Position numbers and translations under genes: made by a program
The notes under the pieces: model-generated
What the model saw: the letters and a program-made list of their open reading frames with translations, nothing else
The model's database searches: none
What the model was told of the DNA's origin: nothing
NCBI GenBank assembly: GCA_030550455.1
Contig: JAUQPH010000008.1
Span: forward strand, 1-58,720
Length of the DNA stretch: 58,720 nt
Origin: Thermoproteota archaeon
GTDB taxonomy: Archaea > Thermoproteota > Thermoprotei_A > Sulfolobales > NBVN01
Direction: 5' to 3'
Shown here: positions 8,029 to 16,284 of the stretch, in pieces
Numbering within the stretch: position 1 is the stretch's first letter
How the letters are laid out: each line of letters begins with the position of its first letter

Positions 8029-8040
8029 ACCTATATAAGG
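8029..8040. promoter_or_regulatory. Bidirectional TATA element between RuBisCO and the isomerase genes
   Basis: CCTATATAAGG is nearly palindromic, so it can act as TATA box in both directions. It lies ~30 nt before the preferred RuBisCO GTG (8001, near-leaderless transcript) and ~45 nt before the TTG start at 8080 on the other strand. This would link expression of RuBisCO with that of the ribose-1,5-bisphosphate isomerase genes that make its substrate. Confidence 0.6.
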
Positions 8041-8079
8041 TTCCAAGAAACTACTACGCATGAAGTCGGTGTGTAGAGG

Positions 8080-9075
8080 TTGGATTGTTCGGAGGCTTTG
8101 AGAGCTTACGAGAGAACGTTGACTGAAGCCAGAGAGTTCAGGATACTGGGCTCTACAGAAGCAGCTATAGAGGTGGTAAGAGCTCTAGCGAGAGTGTTCG
8201 ATTCCTGCCGCAAGCAACCGATAAACATGGAGGAGCTAGTGCGCTCGGCTATAAGTGCGAGACCTACTTCACAAGCGGTGCGCAACCTATTAATGCTCTT
8301 CTTCGAAAAACTGCTGGAAAAGGCTTCAACACCAAGCGAGATAACTGCGGGAGTAAGTGAGGCAGTTAGAGAAGTTGAGAACTACGTAGCTAGAGCGAGG
8401 GATACCGCTTCCGAGCTAGCATCTAGGAGGATAGAGGACGGGGATACCATAATGACGCATTCTTACAGTACTACAGTACTTAAGGCGATAAATAAGGCTC
8501 TAGAGAGAGGTCTTAATATCTCTGTCTACGTAACGGAGTCCAGACCTGGTGGAGAGGGTAAGCTAGTAGCTTCTTACCTAGGGAAGAGGGGTGTTAAGAC
8601 CTTCCTCGTGGTCGACTCTGCTGTAAGATACGTTATGAAGAGTGTAGACAAAGTGTTAGTGAGTGCTGAAGCGATAGCAGCTAACGGAGCCGTAGTGAAC
8701 AAGGTCGGTACTTCTGCTCTAGCACTAGCTGCTAAAGAAGCGAGAGTTAGAGTATATGTAGTGTCAGGACTCTACAAGTTCGGTACCGAGACAGTCTTCG
8801 GGGAGCTCGTAACTATCGAGGAAATAGAGAAGCCCGGCCTCGTAATTCCTACCGAGAGAGCTGGAGAGCTAGCTCCCTTCATAGGTAGAAACCTCTACGT
8901 TAGAACACCACTATATGACGTAACACCACCGGAGTATATCGACGCTATAGTCACCGAGAGAGGGCTGATAGCTCCTCAAGCAGCTATCTACCTTGCCCGC
9001 GAACTCGTCGGGTGGCCTAAAGCTCACAGATCTCTTGAAGTAATCCTAGCGGAGGTGACCTCACTATGGAGGTAG
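8080..9075 (+). CDS. eIF2B/ribose-1,5-bisphosphate isomerase family paralogue lacking catalytic residues
   Basis: A 331-residue protein of the eIF2B alpha/beta/delta and R15P isomerase superfamily, about as long as its downstream neighbour and clearly paralogous (GDTIMTH, ESRP, DSAVRYVMKSVDKVLVSAEA, ANGAVVNKVGTSALALAA, DVTPPEYIDAIVTERG). The catalytic Cys of R15P isomerase is Ser ~128 here (THSYST) and the catalytic Asp is Glu ~197 (SAEAIAANG). Isomerase activity is therefore doubtful. It may be a regulatory partner forming a mixed hexamer with the next protein, an eIF2B-like factor, or an enzyme with another substrate. The stop overlaps the next start, so the two are translationally coupled. 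Confidence 0.82.
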   Translation: MDCSEALRAYERTLTEAREFRILGSTEAAIEVVRALARVFDSCRKQPINMEELVRSAISARPTSQAVRNLLMLFFEKLLEKASTPSEITAGVSEAVREVENYVARARDTASELASRRIEDGDTIMTHSYSTTVLKAINKALERGLNISVYVTESRPGGEGKLVASYLGKRGVKTFLVVDSAVRYVMKSVDKVLVSAEAIAANGAVVNKVGTSALALAAKEARVRVYVVSGLYKFGTETVFGELVTIEEIEKPGLVIPTERAGELAPFIGRNLYVRTPLYDVTPPEYIDAIVTERGLIAPQAAIYLARELVGWPKAHRSLEVILAEVTSLWR

Positions 9076-10058
9076 CTGGTTGTAGAGTACCTGATGAAGT
9101 AGTCAGAATCAGGGAGGATATTAGGAGCATGAAGATCCGTGGAGCTGGCAGTATAGCTAGAAACGGAGCACTAGCTCTAGCCATAGCCGCAGAAAGGTTC
9201 TGCGGTAGAGACTTAGAGGAGTTCTTAATGTACATGAGGGCTGTTGCCGACTTTGTCCGCTCTGCTAGACCGACTGCCGTCTCATTACCTAACTCCGTAT
9301 CCTACGTTATGAGTAGGCTCGAAAAGAGCAAACCTCGATCTGTAGAGGAAGCTAAAGAGGTAGTTACTAAAGCAGCTAGAGACTTTGTTTCCTACTCAGA
9401 AAACGCTGTAAAGGTTGTTGCTCAATTAGGTGCGAAAAGAATCGAGAAAGGAGATACCATAATGACTCACTGCCACAGTACTGCGTCAGTAGCTGTAATT
9501 CTTGAAGCCCATAAGCAGGGGAAAGTTGCGAGAGTCTTCGTTAAAGAGACGAGGCCAGCACTACAGGGGCTGATAACAGCTAGAGAGCTAGCTAGAGAGG
9601 GAGTCGAAGTCGTACTAATACCGGACTCAGCTGTAAGGTACTACATGAAGAGAGTAGATAAAGTCGTTGTTGGAGCCGATGCTGTAGCAGCTAACGGAGC
9701 CGTCGTCAACAAGATTGGAACCTCACTTGTTGCTCTAGCAGCTAAAGAGGCTAGAGCTAGAGTTTACGTAGCTAGTGAGTCCTACAAGTTCAGTCCGTAT
9801 ACTATTGTCGGAGAACTAGTCCCGATAGAAATGCGAGACCCTACTGAAGTAGTAGACCGAGAATGGCTAACCGAAAACCAAAACGTTCAAGTACTTAACC
9901 CAGTATTCGATGTCACACCACCAGAGTACATTGACGCAATTATCACTGAAGTCGGTGTTATCCCACCTCAAGCAGCTATACTGATACTAGTAGAAGAATA
10001 CGGAGTAACACCATTAACTATCGAGCATATACCAGCTATCCATCCTGACGCCGACTAA
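9066..10058 (+). CDS. Ribose-1,5-bisphosphate isomerase
   Basis: Converts ribose-1,5-bisphosphate, made from AMP by AMP phosphorylase, to ribulose-1,5-bisphosphate for the divergently encoded RuBisCO. Catalytic Cys ~136 in GDTIMTHCHST and Asp ~205 in VGADAVAANGAVVNKIGT are both present, as is DVTPPEYIDAIITEVG. 330 residues, the usual length. The ATG overlaps the end of the upstream paralogue by 10 nt, so the genes are co-transcribed. The AMP phosphorylase that begins the pathway is not in this window. Confidence 0.92.
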   Translation: MEVAGCRVPDEVVRIREDIRSMKIRGAGSIARNGALALAIAAERFCGRDLEEFLMYMRAVADFVRSARPTAVSLPNSVSYVMSRLEKSKPRSVEEAKEVVTKAARDFVSYSENAVKVVAQLGAKRIEKGDTIMTHCHSTASVAVILEAHKQGKVARVFVKETRPALQGLITARELAREGVEVVLIPDSAVRYYMKRVDKVVVGADAVAANGAVVNKIGTSLVALAAKEARARVYVASESYKFSPYTIVGELVPIEMRDPTEVVDREWLTENQNVQVLNPVFDVTPPEYIDAIITEVGVIPPQAAILILVEEYGVTPLTIEHIPAIHPDAD

Positions 10059-10300
10059 AGATAAACATACTGGAACCTCCTCCCCGAGTTCTTTAGGAGT
10101 AACCTACGAGGTTCGAACCTAGCTTAATTCACAGCAAGAGCTTTAAGCCTAGAGAACAGCTTAACCAATAGTTCTATAAGCACCCGATTAGGTGCTGCCA
10201 TCAGCTTTGAGATCGACCGTAATTTCGCATGCCTCGGCCAAACGTGGGGCAGTGCGTATATATGCTGAGGGTGTACTAGTACTGTTAAGAGGTGACAGCA
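10059..10300 (+). promoter_or_regulatory. Intergenic region with prs promoter
   Basis: About 240 bp without a gene. A TATA-like element GTATATATGC lies near 10256-10265, ~40 nt before the prs start. A perfect 12-bp palindrome AGGTTCGAACCT is at about 10109-10120; it looks like a tRNA T-loop but no tRNA cloverleaf surrounds it, so it may be a small hairpin or an operator. Confidence 0.5.
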
Positions 10301-11200
10301 GTGATAGTGTTGGGGGGTTCTGAGGGAGCACACATAGGCTTCGAGTTGTCAAAGTACTTGAGAGCGAGGTACTATGACATCGAGGTAAAGGAGTTTCCTG
10401 ATGGTGAGCTATACGTTAGGATCCCGGTGGATGTAGGTGGTCTAGACGTCGTCTATGTGAACTCTCTAGCTAAGCGCCCGAACGACCTTCTCGTGGAGAC
10501 TGTTCTATCCTTGGAGACTATAGCTGACTTAGGAGCTAGAACCATATACTCCGTACTTACGTACATTCCGTACGCAAGGCAGGACTCTAGGTTCAACCCA
10601 GGTGAAGCCGTTAGTGCTCTAGTAATAGCAAAGCTCCTGAAGTCACTGCGGGTAGACCGCATATACACTTTCGACCTTCACCTACATAGGTTTAGAGACC
10701 CGAGGCAAGTTTTTGGTGATAACTTCGTAAACCTAACGGCAGTTAGAGACTTAGTAAAGTACATTAGCACGTATCACAAGCTTGACGACTGCGTCATCGT
10801 GGGACCAGATGAAGAGTCTGAGCAGTGGGCTAAAATAGCGTCAGAGGAGCTCGGTGGTGTCCCGTATACAGTCATGGAGAAAAAGAGGATCAGTGCGTCA
10901 GAGGTCGTAGTAGAGCCTCGAAACCCCGATATAGTTAGAGGAAGAGCTGCTATAGTAGTAGACGACATTATAAGTACGGGTGGCACGATAGTTGAGACAG
11001 TTAGAGTACTGAGGAACTTAGGAGTGAGAGAAGTTTACGTTGCTGTAACACACGCGATATTGGCTGGTAGAGCGTACAACAGGTTAGTCCAGCTCGAGCT
11101 ACAGGATCTCGTAGCATCCGATACGGTATTAAGCCCGATAAGTAGAGTGCGTACGGCCCCGATATTAGCTAGGTCTATTTCAACCTCGGCTAGTTCATAA
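10301..11200 (+). CDS. prs: Ribose-phosphate pyrophosphokinase (PRPP synthase)
   Basis: Makes 5-phosphoribosyl 1-diphosphate from ribose 5-phosphate and ATP, for nucleotide, His and Trp synthesis. Hallmarks: EFPDGELYVRIP, YIPYARQDSRFNPGEAVSA, the metal-binding FDLHLHRF, and the PRPP loop VVDDIISTGGTIVETV. GTG 10301 is preferred (299 aa): GAGGTG lies 6 nt upstream, and the next in-frame GTG at 10292 would overlap that site. Its place after the R15P isomerase genes puts PRPP supply and pentose-bisphosphate recycling side by side, though it has its own promoter. Confidence 0.95.
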   Translation: MIVLGGSEGAHIGFELSKYLRARYYDIEVKEFPDGELYVRIPVDVGGLDVVYVNSLAKRPNDLLVETVLSLETIADLGARTIYSVLTYIPYARQDSRFNPGEAVSALVIAKLLKSLRVDRIYTFDLHLHRFRDPRQVFGDNFVNLTAVRDLVKYISTYHKLDDCVIVGPDEESEQWAKIASEELGGVPYTVMEKKRISASEVVVEPRNPDIVRGRAAIVVDDIISTGGTIVETVRVLRNLGVREVYVAVTHAILAGRAYNRLVQLELQDLVASDTVLSPISRVRTAPILARSISTSASS

Positions 11201-11274
11201 GATACAGATTCTTTTAGGTAAAGCAGTGTGAAGAAGTCCTTTAAGCTATTCCGCTTTTATGCTACTTTAGTCAG

Positions 11275-12132
11275 ATGCTTAAGGGTTATGTAGTGGGGCT
11301 GGGTAAGGTCTACGTAGGAACTGCGGGAATACCTAATTCGACAAAGCGGAAGAACACTATCGAGGGAATTAAGAGAGTGGCTGAACTAGGTCTTAACGCT
11401 ATGGAACTAGAGTTCGTTAGAGGTATAAACATAAGCCTAGAAACAGCTGCTAAAGCTCGTGAGGTATCGAAAGAGCTTGGTGTTGTTTTAACAGCTCACG
11501 CTCCATACTTCATCAACCTCCTATCGGATAAAAGTGACGTGAGAAGAGCATCTATAGAGAGGATAGTAGAGTCAGCCAAGGTCGCTTACATGGCTGGAGC
11601 ATGGTCTGTCGTATTCCACCCCGGTTACTACGGAAAATACGGCTCAGAAGAAGCTGTTAGAGTAGTTAAAGACTCTCTAAAGAACGTAGTGAAGACTCTC
11701 ACAGATATGGGAGTAAAAGTGTGGGTGAGGCCCGAGACCATGGGTGGGTTAGCTGAAGTCGGCTCCCTAGATGAAGTTCTGTCGATAGTTGAGGGATTAG
11801 ACATGGCTTTACCAGCTATAGACTTCGCACATCTCTACGCTAGAAGCATAGGTAAGATAAATAGCGCAGAAGGCTTTAGAGAGGTCTTAGCGGAAGTAGA
11901 GAAAAGACTCGGGTCTGAAGCTCTAAAGAACTCCCATATTCACATGTCCGGTATAACGTACGGAGAAAGAGGTGAGAGAGCTCACTTAAACTTTGACGAG
12001 TCGCAGTTCAACTGGGTTGCCGCTATTGAAGTGCTTAAGGAGTTCAGTGTCGAAGGAGTCGTAATATCTGAGTCACCTAACTTAGAGGAAGACGCCTTGA
12101 AGATCCTCAACGTTCTAAGAACAAGCAAGTAG
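11275..12132 (+). CDS. nfo: Endonuclease IV (AP endonuclease, Nfo family)
   Basis: TIM-barrel, tri-zinc AP endonuclease that cuts DNA at abasic sites in base-excision repair. The metal ligands can be followed in order: His in TAHAPYFINL, His in FHPGYYG, Glu in RPETMGG, Asp and His in AIDFAHLYAR, His in HIHMSG, and Glu in ISESPNLE. 285 residues, typical for archaeal members. A TATA-like stretch (CTTTTATGC) ~25 nt before the ATG suggests a leaderless message. Reaction is inferred from the family; archaeal homologues are less studied than the bacterial enzyme. Confidence 0.9.
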   Translation: MLKGYVVGLGKVYVGTAGIPNSTKRKNTIEGIKRVAELGLNAMELEFVRGINISLETAAKAREVSKELGVVLTAHAPYFINLLSDKSDVRRASIERIVESAKVAYMAGAWSVVFHPGYYGKYGSEEAVRVVKDSLKNVVKTLTDMGVKVWVRPETMGGLAEVGSLDEVLSIVEGLDMALPAIDFAHLYARSIGKINSAEGFREVLAEVEKRLGSEALKNSHIHMSGITYGERGERAHLNFDESQFNWVAAIEVLKEFSVEGVVISESPNLEEDALKILNVLRTSK

Positions 12133-12195
12133 TAAGATTGAGTCGATGGTTTAGGACTGCTTTACGGGTCGCCTGCCGCTATATCCTAGACCCAC

Positions 12196-13830
12196 CTAGC
12201 TTCGGTCTTCTTGCGGCTCGAACTCACTAACTATTGATAAGTCCTTTCTCTTCTTCGCATGGAGTTCCTCAGCTGTCCCCTTAGTTATTATTTCGTAAAG
12301 TCTGGCAACCTTCCCCGGGCTGGGCCTGAGAAGCCGACCAAGCCTCTGTACGAACTGCCTAGGCGAGGAAGTCCCGGCAACTAAGATACCGACAGTTGCG
12401 TCGGGTATGTTTAACCCTTCATCTCCTACTGTAGTAACAACTAAGACCCCCTCGCGTCTTTCACGAAAACTCCTTAGGACCTCTTCACGCTTAGGTCCTT
12501 CCGTGTCACCAGTTAAGAGATATCCACTGACTTCTTCAGCTATTCTTCGAGCAAGGTCTACGTAGTGAGCAAAGACGATAATCTTAGCGCCTTTCTCTTT
12601 TTCAACTATTTCCTTAACTTTCTCGATTTTCGATTCGCTCATTTGAACTATCTTCCTCATCTCCGTAACTAACTTGAGAGCTTCTATAGCTCTTCGGTCA
12701 CCTCTTCTAGCAGCCTCTAAAACGTCTTCGAACTTCGCTCCATTCACTAAGTCCCGATACTTCTTCTTTAGCTCGAGGTACTTCTTTCTCTCATCAGGCT
12801 TTAGGCCCACCTTCACTGTTATGACCTCGTATTGAGCTAGGTAGCCTGCTTCGGCTAGCTCTGCCGGTAGCTTGTAGTAGACTACTCCCCCCATCAGTGG
12901 AAATAGCTCCACGTGCTTACCGTCCTCTCTATACGGAGTTGCCGATAGACCAAGCCTTTTAGGTGCTGGAGAACCTAGTGCGATCGCCTTAAACTTTTCT
13001 GCAGGCAGGTGATGCACCTCGTCGACGACCAAGAGGCCGAAATGTGGGGCCAGCCTGCTTATATACCTAAACGCAGACTGGTAAGTAGTTATAGTAATAG
13101 GGGCCAGCCTCTTTTCCTCTGAGTAGTAAAAACCGATCATCTCTGGAGGTACATCTGTTGCTTTAAGGAGTTCTTCGTACCACTGCTTAACGTGGTCTTT
13201 TGTTATAACAACTACTAGCGTTCTCTCTCCAGTTTCTGCTATTGCTGCTATAGCGACTAGAGTCTTTCCTGAGCCGGTTGGAAGTGCGACTACACCTCTA
13301 TGACCGTTTTTAACCCACCTATCAATGGCCTCCCTCTGGTAGTCCCTTAAGGTCACCTTCAGTGAAATTCGTGCACTAAGTTCGACTCTCGCTAGAAAAC
13401 CGGTTTTATCGACTACTCTAATACCGTGCTTTCTTAATGCTTCTATGAAGGAGCCGTAGTAGTACGGGTAGAGAGCGAACAGCCTATCTTCACGCCTGTA
13501 CTTTAACTTAAACTCGGATAGTGCCTCCCTCAGGTCCTCACCTAGAAAGAAGTTGAACTTTACGTACACGTATCTCCCATCGTACGTCAGCTCAGCGACC
13601 TTACTCGGTGGAAATAGGTCCTTAAGGGATGCCTCATCGAATTCGGCTCCAACTTCGTTTAATAAAGTAACTAGTTCTTCTATATCAGCTCTTTCTCTAG
13701 CTACCTTGCTCTTGTTAACTCTAAATATCGAGCAACCACCTTCACGTCTTACGTAGTCTGCATACCTAATTAACTCCTTGAACTCTTCTTCAGATAGCCA
13801 CTTACACACGCGTACTTCTAGAGATTTCAA
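12196..13830 (-). CDS. xpb: XPB/Rad25-family DNA helicase
   Basis: Superfamily 2 3'-5' helicase/translocase, homologous to the TFIIH subunit XPB. The N-terminal ~170 residues carry a damage-recognition-like domain. The helicase core shows Walker A LPTGSGKT, DEVH box, SATPYREDG including the XPB-specific RED motif, and motif VI QFVQRLGRLLRPSPG. 544 residues, normal for archaeal XPB. The start is TTG 13830. The nuclease partner Bax1, often adjacent in archaea, is not next to it here. Role probably DNA repair or promoter opening. Confidence 0.94.
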   Translation of the reverse strand: MKSLEVRVCKWLSEEEFKELIRYADYVRREGGCSIFRVNKSKVARERADIEELVTLLNEVGAEFDEASLKDLFPPSKVAELTYDGRYVYVKFNFFLGEDLREALSEFKLKYRREDRLFALYPYYYGSFIEALRKHGIRVVDKTGFLARVELSARISLKVTLRDYQREAIDRWVKNGHRGVVALPTGSGKTLVAIAAIAETGERTLVVVITKDHVKQWYEELLKATDVPPEMIGFYYSEEKRLAPITITTYQSAFRYISRLAPHFGLLVVDEVHHLPAEKFKAIALGSPAPKRLGLSATPYREDGKHVELFPLMGGVVYYKLPAELAEAGYLAQYEVITVKVGLKPDERKKYLELKKKYRDLVNGAKFEDVLEAARRGDRRAIEALKLVTEMRKIVQMSESKIEKVKEIVEKEKGAKIIVFAHYVDLARRIAEEVSGYLLTGDTEGPKREEVLRSFRERREGVLVVTTVGDEGLNIPDATVGILVAGTSSPRQFVQRLGRLLRPSPGKVARLYEIITKGTAEELHAKKRKDLSIVSEFEPQEDRS

Positions 13831-13868
13831 CAGCTATACCACTATATCGTGTGATTGCGAGATATTAT

Positions 13869-14216
13869 TTAAACACTTAACTCGTCGACACTCTCTCTTT
13901 TGACTACTACGTCACCGTCGCTTAGCAGTATCAGCGGCTCTTCTATCTCGACTTCAGTACTCGACTCAACAGACGTCCTTAGTACTAAAGTCAGTATGAG
14001 GTAGTCACCTACCTTACTAACCTTCACCTTCCTTACTACAGCACGAGTTAAAATATCGGATACGACATCGTTCTTTTTTGCTGATTGTAGCAAGCTTGAA
14101 CTACTTCTAGCCATACCGAGAACTCTAAGCGATAGTGGCTTACTTAAACTAACTAGAGCAACCAAGAAAGCTAGTAGTACTAGAGTGAGCACCACTGCGT
14201 ACTCCAGCCTAAACAC
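13869..14216 (-). CDS. Hypothetical membrane-anchored protein
   Basis: 115 residues, not recognised. One N-terminal TM segment (YAVVLTLVLLAFLVALVSL), then a Ser-rich linker and a beta-rich C-terminal half facing probably outward. GTG start. It is 38 bp upstream of xpb in the same direction and may be co-transcribed. It borders the large non-coding structured region. Confidence 0.5.
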   Translation of the reverse strand: MFRLEYAVVLTLVLLAFLVALVSLSKPLSLRVLGMARSSSSLLQSAKKNDVVSDILTRAVVRKVKVSKVGDYLILTLVLRTSVESSTEVEIEEPLILLSDGDVVVKRESVDELSV

Positions 14217-14289
14217 CTAGTAAACTGCTACGAGAACCATTACTTTAAAGCAATCAGTTAAATAACTGTCTAACTGATTATCAGTAGTT

Positions 14290-15130
14290 TAAGCTACGCA
14301 AACCCTACTTCACCGCATAGAGTGAGAAGGACCGCGGGCAACCGGAGACTCTCTTGCGTAGATGAAGCAAGGAGAGAACGCCGCTAAGGGTAGGCGGCTG
14401 AGTGTAGGACACGAGAGAACGTGAAAGCCTATAGACAGCAGTCCACTGAGAAATGGCGTCCCCAGGTCCCACCGCTAGACTTAGCGACCCCGACCCAACT
14501 TAAGACCTTGCCTCACACAGGGATCTACGAACTCATATGGGAACTACCTTAAAGCCTATAGACAGACTAAGCAGATACCAGGGAGGAAAACACCCACGAA
14601 CCTTACGAATGACGAGGGTTTTCGTAGTGGGACCAGTGTTAGTCCACATCATCTCGAAATCTCCACTGTAGTAAGGGCATGATATGGTGCAGTGAGCAAG
14701 AGTGAAGTCCTACTTGATGCACAAGTTTTACAGTTTTCGGCAACTGCTTTGGTACGTTAGGTCCATAAGGGTTCTGTAGGATTTGCGTATTTGTAACTGT
14801 GTCTAAGGTAAGTCTGGGTGGTGATGCTCTGAGCCACCCAAGGATCGAGTCAGGTGTGAGCCCCTTGTCGTTGGGCTCGTAGGATGCCTACGACTTCCGC
14901 GTGGAGTGGTTGGTAGCCACGGTGAAGCTCGGATAGAAGGCACGACCAACTCTAGGAAAACCTACAGAAACCTAGAGTGGGAAACGAAATCAGCAAGTAG
15001 AAACTATAGGGATAGAAGTTAGTCGATAGCTCGAGTCCTGTGGGTGAGTCTAAAAGACCGCTAGCTGAGCTATGTATTAGTAGTATCAAGTAATACAGAG
15101 ATAGAACTCGCTAAGGATATCCTCATGGTT
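14290..15130 (+). ncRNA. Large structured non-coding region, RNA family not identified
   Basis: Nearly 1 kb between protein genes with no credible ORF but many perfect hairpins. Examples are GCCGC/GCGGC at 14380-14398, GGAC/GTCC near 14630-14645, GGGTGG/CCACCC at 14816-14840, GAGCCC/GGGCTC at 14858-14878, CGTAGG/CCTACG at 14878-14892, and CTCTAGG/CCTAGAG at 14951-14977. The 15-nt word AAAGCCTATAGACAG occurs twice (14424 and 14551). The 5' ~85 nt match a motif at 48.5 kb. I could not find the conserved regions of RNase P RNA or SRP RNA with confidence. It may hold one long RNA or several. The strand is inferred from the upstream TATA-like sequence and the motif. Confidence 0.5.
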
Positions 15131-15145
15131 TAAGGTCTAGAAAAG

Positions 15146-15154
15146 CTTATAAGG
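15146..15154 (+). promoter_or_regulatory. TATA box of alba
   Basis: CTTATAAGG lies ~42 nt before the ATG of alba, with GGTGAT as ribosome-binding site between them. This is a strong consensus promoter, fitting for an abundant chromatin protein. Confidence 0.65.
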
Positions 15155-15195
15155 TCATACTAATTTATCCATATGAAACAAGTCAGGTGATAGGA

Positions 15196-15492
15196 ATGAG
15201 TGGACCAACACCCGCAGCTACAAACGTAGTCCTAGTCGGTAAGAAGCCGGTAATGAACTACGTAATGGCTACACTAACTCTGCTACACCAGGGAGTTCCC
15301 GAGATCGTAATAAAGGCTAGAGGAAGAGCTATCAGTAAGGCTGTAGATGCTGTAGAGATCGTGAGGAGTAGGTTCCTACCCGACAGAGTTGAGGTAAAGG
15401 ACATAAGGATCGGGAGCCAAGTGCTAACTACTAGCGACGGCAGACAGTCTAGAGTCTCTACGATCGAGATCATCCTAGCGAAGAAAGGCTAA
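15196..15492 (+). CDS. alba: DNA/RNA-binding protein Alba
   Basis: Dimeric chromatin protein coating archaeal DNA and also binding RNA. ATG 15196 (98 aa) is preferred over GTG 15187 because GGTGAT at 15186-15191 is at the right spacing. The Lys pair in [10 protein letters not shown] is the acetylation-sensitive DNA contact, and the [19 protein letters not shown] stretch is typical. Directly downstream of the structured non-coding region but with its own promoter. Confidence 0.96.
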   Translation: MSGPTPAATNVVLVGKKPVMNYVMATLTLLHQGVPEIVIKARGRAISKAVDAVEIVRSRFLPDRVEVKDIRIGSQVLTTSDGRQSRVSTIEIILAKKG

Positions 15493-15535
15493 GCACCCCG
15501 TAATACCGCAGGCGAAAGCTAAGCAGTGTTTTTAG

Positions 15536-16213
15536 ATGAAGATAAAGGAGTTAAAACTCCCCGCACTTCAAGTAGCACTAGACTTCACTTCTCTCGATAA
15601 AGCCATAGGTATCTTGAGTATAATTCGCGACTTAGAGATAGGTATAGTTGAAGTCGGGACTCCCTTAATAAAGTCTGAGGGAGCGAGGAGCATATCGAGA
15701 ATTAGGGAGCTCGTTGGTAGGACACCTGTCCTAGCCGATACCAAGACTGTCGACGTAGGTGCTCTAGAAGCAGAAATAGCTATTAGAGCAGGTGCTGACT
15801 TTATGACTGCTCTAGCGTCAGCAGATGACGCCGTTATAGAGTCTGCTGCTAGAGCAGCTTGGGAGCTCGGGGGCGACCTCGTAGTAGACTTCATAGGGTT
15901 TAAAGGAGACATACTGAGTAGAACTAGAGAACTAAGTGAGGTCGGTATATCGTCAGTAAACATTCATGTAGGCATAGACGTTCAGAGGAGACTCGGGGTT
16001 ACAGCTGCCGGCATGCGTAATCTAGTGAAGCAGCTTTCAGCTGAGTTTAGCGACCTAGTCATTTCTGTAAGCGGTGGGATTAAGCCTGAAGACATACCTC
16101 AGCTCATAGATGCTGGAGCACAAATAATCATAGTTGGAGGAGCTATAACGAGGTCGCCCGACCCTCGGGAAGCAGTAGTAAAGTGCTTAAAAGCTCTCGG
16201 ACGATCTAGCTAG
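15536..16213 (+). CDS. hps: 3-hexulose-6-phosphate synthase (stand-alone)
   Basis: Aldolase of the OMP decarboxylase superfamily; in archaea the HPS/PHI pair runs in reverse, making ribulose 5-phosphate from fructose 6-phosphate. Motifs: LQVALD, EVGTPLIKSEG, LADTKTVDVG, VDFIGF, HVGIDVQ, SGGI and VGGAIT. 225 residues, so no fused isomerase domain, and no phi gene lies nearby. OMP decarboxylase is the alternative, but EVGTPLIKSEG and ADTKTxDxG favour HPS. It would supply pentose phosphate to PRPP synthase encoded 5 kb away. Confidence 0.88.
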   Translation: MKIKELKLPALQVALDFTSLDKAIGILSIIRDLEIGIVEVGTPLIKSEGARSISRIRELVGRTPVLADTKTVDVGALEAEIAIRAGADFMTALASADDAVIESAARAAWELGGDLVVDFIGFKGDILSRTRELSEVGISSVNIHVGIDVQRRLGVTAAGMRNLVKQLSAEFSDLVISVSGGIKPEDIPQLIDAGAQIIIVGGAITRSPDPREAVVKCLKALGRSS

Positions 16214-16262
16214 CGACATTACTTCTCCATAACCTACTCTAAGGGGTTCAGCTCTGATGCAG

Positions 16263-16272
16263 GTTTATATCG
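16263..16272 (+). promoter_or_regulatory. TATA promoter of a putative small RNA
   Basis: GGTTTATATCGGTTG matches the element at 41106-41120 (GGTTTATATGGGTTG) in 14 of 15 positions. In both places a hairpin-rich non-coding stretch starts ~25 nt downstream on the plus strand. Confidence 0.5.
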
Positions 16273-16284
16273 GTTGGTTTCATT

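Noticed and set aside
10105-10125. A T-loop-like GGTTCGAACC that might mark a tRNA
   Set aside because: No acceptor, D or anticodon stems can be placed around it; only the palindrome remains.
14290-15130. Identification of the large structured region as RNase P or SRP RNA
   Set aside because: Single look-alikes exist (GGAGGAAA at 14582, ACAGAA at 14963), but the other conserved regions and the SRP S-domain GGAAG/AGCAG loop were not found, so no name is given.
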